Shown here in pieces: positions 60,426 through 64,000 of a stretch of DNA of 64,000 nt; position 1 is the stretch's first letter, and each line of letters begins with the position of its first letter. Source of the DNA: CAZGCA01 sp964524145 (GTDB lineage: Bacteria > Hydrogenedentota > CAZGCA01); the NCBI GenBank assembly GCA_964524145.1, contig CAZGCA010000013.1, positions 21,157-85,156 on the forward strand. Direction: 5' to 3'. Under the pieces are notes generated by a model. It was not told the origin of the DNA. It worked only from the letters and a program-made list of their open reading frames with translations, and searched no databases. The translations under genes were made by a program, and so were the position numbers.

Positions 60426-63122
60426 ATGGTGACGATCGCATGCTGCACGCCAAACCTGAGGAAAGTCGAAGCGCTTGTTCGCCGGTTCTGTCGGTTGTCT
60501 TTCTTCCTTGCTTTCTCGATTGTTTCGCTTCTTGGGTCCGCCTTCGGTGCGGACTTCAGCAGCGCAGTTGTCCGCATCGGCCGGAACGCCGGGCCGGTCG
60601 AGAAACGGGCGGCGAACCTCCTGGCGGAACGCCTCTCGAAGCCGAGCGGGATTGCCGTGAGGGTGGAGGCGGAGAATGACGCGCGTGCCGTCAGGCCGGA
60701 GGAGCTGTTGGTTCTGCTGGGAATACCTGCCCACCATGAAGCGGTCTCTGCGCAGTTTGACGCCCTCCGTATCCCGCCATTGACAGATCGTGCCCCCGGA
60801 CCGGAAGGGTTTCTCCTGAAATCACTGTCTGACGGCAACAAACTCGCGCTCATGGCGGCGGGCGTGGACGAGCGTGGTTGTCTCTACGCAGTGGGCGAGA
60901 TACTGCGCCGGACCGTTGTCAAGCAAGGCGCCGTCCAGTTTCCCGACAACGTCGACCTGCGCACCGCGCCTGCATTCGAGATTCGTGGTACACAGTACGG
61001 TCAGAGCGGCGTGGCAAAGACACTTGCACATGTCCGGGGCTGGACGGACGAAGAGACCCAACGCGTCATTATTGATTATGCGCTGGCGGGTGCCAACATC
61101 TTCAACACCGGCCCGGGCCCGATCTTCGATTTCATCAAATCGTTCGGCTTGATGACCCAGGGCGGCTTCGGCGCGAACACCGGGAGCCATCCCGACCACC
61201 CGGAATGGGAGGCTTCCGAATCCATAGGCCGCAGGGGCTACGTCTGCCTCTCGATCCCGGAGGCCCGCGAGTTCATGCTTCGGAAATGCGAAGATCACTT
61301 CCGAAACAGTCCGACGTACGATCTCGTGAAGTTCCACGGTGGCGACGGCGGCGGGTGCGAGTGCGACCGGTGCGACCCCTACGGCCTGACCTTCATCCGG
61401 CTCGTCGAGCAGATGGCAGGCATCATCCACAAACACCATCCCGAAACACGCGTCTACTTCACCAACCAGAAGTTCGACAACGATGACGATAACGCTATCT
61501 TTGCGTACTTGCAGGAGCGGCCTCGGGAATGGTTGTGGGCGTGGGGTTACGGCCCCGGCTCCGACGCAACGACCTGGCAGCCCGGCCACCGCCAGACGCA
61601 CCGCATGGATCTGTTCCGGTATCCGGGCTTCGGCCCTTACGGACTTTACCCAAGAGAACTCCTGCGCCAACTCCCGCCACGGCACGTGCTCGTTTATTAC
61701 AACGAGATCACCCACTGGAAATATGCGCAACACGCGTACGTCCAGATGTACCCCCGGGCCGACAGGAACGGAGACTTGCCTCCGCACTGGAGTCACGACA
61801 TCTACGAGCGGCGGCCCGACCAGGCGTTGACCATGGTCTACAACCGCCTGACCTTCTATGCCTGGCCGCGCTATTACCACCGCGTCTTCAACGACCTCAT
61901 GCGATACGGCGTCGGCGACATCACCCATTCGAGCGGCCACCACGACCATTTCAACCAGTGGATGTGGCAGCGGCTGCTGTGGGCGCCGCGTATGACGGTG
62001 GACGAGGTGGTAGACGAGTATTGCCGCACATGGTTTGGACCCGAGGCCGCGCCGCTCATGGCGAAGGCACTCTTCCAGCTCGAGCAAAACCTCGAGGAGC
62101 AGCCGGGGGTGCCGCTGGCCGAAAAGGAGGGCATCGGCCGGTACTATCGCTTGGTGAAGGAAGCGGGCGAGAGCATGCCGCCGGTAATGATGGAAAACAA
62201 CTGGCTCTGGCGCATGTACATGCAGAAGGCGGCGCTGGACCGGTACACCCAACTGAGCGTGCGCCGGCAGTCGGCGCTGCAATCGCGCATCGAACAGCGC
62301 GTGGGGAAAGCCCTTGAACGGAGCGACTTGAATGCGTGCATCGAGACGGTTCTACCCTGGTTCGAAAAGCTCGGCGAGACGGCAGAGATGATATCTCTGC
62401 GCCGGGAAGCCGGCCGGTTGGGCGAGGAGAGTAACGCGCTTTTCGGCGTGCGTAGCGACGGCTACTTCAACCTTGAACACGACTTCGTCGGTCTCGGATG
62501 GCTCAAACGTCAGTTGGAACGCGCCCGAACCGCTTCACCTGGAGAGGCGGCCCAACTCCTGAACATGATCGTCAACTACGAAAACCGCGGTCCGGGCGGG
62601 TTCTACGACAACATGGGCACGTTCAACAACGCCCCGAACCTCGTCTTCGGCTACCCCTACGATCACGGCCAGCCATACGTCGCACAGATGCTCTCCGAGG
62701 CAAACAGGCCCAGCCAGCGCTCGATGCATTTCACACAAGACGAGGACCAGGGCATCACGCTGCACTACCGCGGTCTGGACCCCGACGCAGCCTACCGCGT
62801 CCGCTTCACCTTCGTGCGGCCGTGGTACCAGGAACGCTACGCATTTCGCATGAATCAGAAGTCTCAGTCCATCTATGCCGACGATGTCCTGCTGGCGGAC
62901 AACGTCGAGCTGCCTCTGCAGATGAGCGATTTCTTCACCTACACTATACCTCCCGAGACCACCCAGGACGGCGAACTCGTCATACGGTTCGAACGCGCCC
63001 ACGACGTCGCACGAGGCGACCGCGTGTCCCGCGAGCAGTGGCGCAACTCCGGAGGCTGGGGCACCCTCGTCTCCGAGGCCTGGCTCATAAAGATAACGAC
63101 CAAGCCAACCCCGCCGATGTGA
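60426..63122 (+). CDS. Large exported DUF4838-like glycoside hydrolase candidate
   Basis: An 898-residue protein. A hydrophobic segment near the N-terminus (LSFFLAFSIVSLLGSAFGAD) is a signal peptide or anchor. An alpha-glucuronidase-N-like domain (VVRIGRNAGPVEKRAANLLA) comes next, then a central barrel of the DUF4838 type with the Cys cluster GGDGGGCECDRCDPYG, and a C-terminal beta domain (LHYRGLDPDAAYRVRFTFV). It probably acts on plant or algal polysaccharides, but the activity is not known. The start could be ATG 60426, ATG 60363 or TTG 60357; 60426 gives the best signal-peptide position. Confidence 0.78.
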   Translation: MVTIACCTPNLRKVEALVRRFCRLSFFLAFSIVSLLGSAFGADFSSAVVRIGRNAGPVEKRAANLLAERLSKPSGIAVRVEAENDARAVRPEELLVLLGIPAHHEAVSAQFDALRIPPLTDRAPGPEGFLLKSLSDGNKLALMAAGVDERGCLYAVGEILRRTVVKQGAVQFPDNVDLRTAPAFEIRGTQYGQSGVAKTLAHVRGWTDEETQRVIIDYALAGANIFNTGPGPIFDFIKSFGLMTQGGFGANTGSHPDHPEWEASESIGRRGYVCLSIPEAREFMLRKCEDHFRNSPTYDLVKFHGGDGGGCECDRCDPYGLTFIRLVEQMAGIIHKHHPETRVYFTNQKFDNDDDNAIFAYLQERPREWLWAWGYGPGSDATTWQPGHRQTHRMDLFRYPGFGPYGLYPRELLRQLPPRHVLVYYNEITHWKYAQHAYVQMYPRADRNGDLPPHWSHDIYERRPDQALTMVYNRLTFYAWPRYYHRVFNDLMRYGVGDITHSSGHHDHFNQWMWQRLLWAPRMTVDEVVDEYCRTWFGPEAAPLMAKALFQLEQNLEEQPGVPLAEKEGIGRYYRLVKEAGESMPPVMMENNWLWRMYMQKAALDRYTQLSVRRQSALQSRIEQRVGKALERSDLNACIETVLPWFEKLGETAEMISLRREAGRLGEESNALFGVRSDGYFNLEHDFVGLGWLKRQLERARTASPGEAAQLLNMIVNYENRGPGGFYDNMGTFNNAPNLVFGYPYDHGQPYVAQMLSEANRPSQRSMHFTQDEDQGITLHYRGLDPDAAYRVRFTFVRPWYQERYAFRMNQKSQSIYADDVLLADNVELPLQMSDFFTYTIPPETTQDGELVIRFERAHDVARGDRVSREQWRNSGGWGTLVSEAWLIKITTKPTPPM

Positions 63123-63303
63123 AACTCAGGTTGTCCCGACTTTCCCTCTTCGCACCTCTTACTTCACACTTCACTCTTCGTCCTTCTCACTTCACACTTC
63201 ACACTTCTTCCTTCCGACCCCCGAACTCCCAATTCACTATTCACTATTCTTCCTTCCCCTCCCCGTCTACCGTCTACCGTCTACTGTCTACCGCACTTCG
63301 TTC
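63123..63303. repeat. Pyrimidine-rich degenerate short repeats
   Basis: The plus strand here is almost purely C/T with irregular repeats of TTCACACTTCAC, TTCACTATTC and the tetrad GTCTACCGTCTACCGTCTAC. It starts just after the DUF4838-like gene and ends at the promoter of the four-helix gene. No gene is seen. Runs of this kind can form unusual structure and often mark element borders, but no target-site duplication was identified. Confidence 0.75.
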
Positions 63304-63332
63304 TTGACACATCCGCAGTTTTCGTCTAGACT
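63304..63332 (+). promoter_or_regulatory. Near-consensus promoter of the four-helix-bundle gene
   Basis: TTGACA at 63304-63309 and TAGACT at 63327-63332 are spaced 17 bp. Transcription would start near 63339, immediately before the GAATT-rich left repeat and about 100 nt before the gene. Confidence 0.6.
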
Positions 63333-63353
63333 TCATCATAGGAGTCGGGGGAG

Positions 63354-63427
63354 TGATTGAATTGAGAATAGCGAATTCAGAATAGAGAATTGGGAATGGG
63401 GGAATTGGGAATTGGGAATTGAGAAGG
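63354..63427 (+). repeat. Left GAATT-rich repeat flank of the four-helix gene
   Basis: Several degenerate copies of a GAATTGGGAATTGGGAATTG-like unit fill this stretch. The right flank of the gene carries related units in the opposite orientation (CAATTCTCCATTCAGAATTC and similar), so the two flanks could pair in RNA. It lies inside the predicted transcript upstream of the gene. Confidence 0.75.
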
Positions 63428-63437
63428 GGAGCCATTC

Positions 63438-63794
63438 ATGGAGAAGGATCTGTGTGAGCGAACCTTCGCGTTTGCCACACGCATCGTCTGCCTTTGTCGC
63501 GAGCTTGACAAGAGCCCGGGTGTGAGCCGAACGTTGTGCCGCCAACTGCTCCGCTCCGGTACCTCGATTGGCGCGAACGTCGAGGAAGCGCAAGCCGGAC
63601 AGAGCCGGGCGGATTTCGTCTCGAAGATACAGATCGCCTGCAAAGAGGCGCGCGAAACACACTACTGGCTTCGGCTCATTGTGGCCACGGACATCGTCCC
63701 GGCGGAGAAACTGGCCCCGCTGGTCCAGGAAAGCAACGAGCTCGTCGCCATTCTTACGACCATTATCAAGACCACAAAGGAGAATACCCCCTAA
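63438..63794 (+). CDS. Four-helix-bundle protein (S23/IVP family, Avd-related)
   Basis: A 118-residue all-helical protein of the 23S-rRNA intervening-sequence (S23/IVP) family, also related to the Avd accessory protein of diversity-generating retroelements. Recognisable parts are FAFATRIVCLCRELD, RQLLRSGTSIGANVEEAQAG, SRADFVSKIQIACKEARETH and YWLRLIVATDIV. AAGGGGAG precedes ATG 63438. It is a small basic protein likely to bind nucleic acid. It is flanked by GAATT-rich repeats on both sides. Confidence 0.9.
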   Translation: MEKDLCERTFAFATRIVCLCRELDKSPGVSRTLCRQLLRSGTSIGANVEEAQAGQSRADFVSKIQIACKEARETHYWLRLIVATDIVPAEKLAPLVQESNELVAILTTIIKTTKENTP

Positions 63795-63843
63795 TGGAGA
63801 TTAAGAATAGTGAATTAGGAATAGTGAAATTCCGGTGTTTGTC

Positions 63844-64000
63844 AATTCTCCATTCAGAATTCTCCATTCAAAAATCTGTGTCATGTCCTCCAATTCACCA
63901 TTCAGAATTCTCCATTCTTAATTCTGTGTCATGTCCTCCAATTCTCCATTCAGAATTCTCCATTCTTAATTCTGTGTCATGTCCTCCAATTCACCATTCA
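63844..64000 (+). repeat. 48-bp tandem repeat array, runs off window end
   Basis: A unit beginning CAATTC(T/A)CCATTCAGAATT and ending in TGTGTCATGTCCTC recurs with starts at 63844, 63892, 63940 and 63988. The spacing is exactly 48 bp. At least three full copies and the start of a fourth are present, and the array is cut by the window edge. The first copy differs at a few bases. There are no spacers, so it is not a CRISPR. Confidence 0.9.

Noticed and set aside
60822..62282. Minus-strand 486-codon open frame opposite the DUF4838-like gene
   Set aside because: Antisense shadow; His/Val-rich composition typical of reverse readings of GC-rich genes, with no start site.
63438..63794. Four-helix gene considered as the avd gene of a diversity-generating retroelement
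   Set aside because: No reverse transcriptase, template repeat or variable repeat is seen within the window.
63844..64000. Repeat array considered as a CRISPR
   Set aside because: Units are contiguous and nearly identical for the whole 48 bp, with no unique spacers and no cas genes.
1..64000. tRNA and rRNA genes
   Set aside because: I saw no convincing cloverleaf with conserved T-loop and no rRNA sequence; a covariance-model scan would be needed to exclude a missed tRNA.

Overview
The window is one bacterial chromosomal segment, about 58% GC in the sampled backbone lines, densely packed, with many 1-4 nt start/stop overlaps and no rRNA or tRNA that I could see. The gene content is typical of uncultured glycan-degrading bacteria of the PVC/FCB or candidate-phylum kind (Planctomycetota, Lentisphaerota, Hydrogenedentota, Omnitrophota-like): B12-dependent ribonucleotide reductase, pyruvoyl arginine decarboxylase, cupin-type phosphoglucose isomerase, BNR sialidase-like proteins, GH130/GH38/GH92 enzymes, several Gfo/Idh/MocA oxidoreductases and orphan receiver proteins. 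The sequence alone does not fix the phylum.

Layout. 0-6.4 kb (+): 3' end of rho, lipA with a stand-alone lipoyl-domain protein, an AlaC-type aminotransferase, a deletion-ridden aspartate aminotransferase pseudogene, homoserine dehydrogenase, a DUF72 protein and a methyltransferase. 6.4-12.7 kb (-): pdxA, a polyamine operon (deoxyhypusine-synthase-like enzyme, agmatinase, pyruvoyl arginine decarboxylase), a receiver protein, galE and a secreted sialidase-like protein. 12.7-17.0 kb (+): a lower-GC island of three overlapping genes (DndC-like PP-loop sulfurtransferase, GHKL ATPase, unknown protein with a methyltransferase-like motif) beside a decayed copy of a sugar-binding-protein gene. 17.1-20.5 kb (+): the intact sugar ABC importer (binding protein plus two permeases). 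20.5-29.8 kb (-): GT2 glycosyltransferase, oxidoreductase, HU/IHF protein, thiL-nnrD-yggS cofactor genes in that map order, a URO-D-family protein, two orphan ABC permeases and fabH.

30-41.4 kb: GH130 phosphorylase, PP2C phosphatase overlapping a UDP-xylose-synthase-like SDR, nrdJ, an SLC12-like transporter, a Gly/Met-rich exported protein, aroA and a BNR-4 protein. 41.4-44.6 kb: a consensus promoter followed at once by an intrinsic terminator, a membrane acyltransferase-like protein and an orphan 413-aa protein. 44.6-52 kb (-): GH92, GH38 and a sodium:solute symporter, apparently a mannoside-use unit. 52-57.3 kb (+): a five-gene cassette (MocA oxidoreductase, FGGY kinase, AroE-like dehydrogenase, cupin isomerase, 2-hydroxyacid dehydrogenase), probably a sugar or polyol pathway. 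57.4-59.3 kb: an NtrC-type regulator, then a clear sigma-54 promoter driving a small receiver protein. 59.4-64 kb: a glycerophosphodiesterase, a large DUF4838-like secreted protein, and a four-helix-bundle (S23/IVP-type) gene flanked by GAATT-rich repeats that continue as a 48-bp tandem array to the window end.

The best candidate for an undescribed system is the three-gene DndC/GHKL/unknown island at 13.1-17.0 kb. The five-gene sugar cassette, the sigma-54 receiver unit and the repeat-flanked four-helix gene come next.
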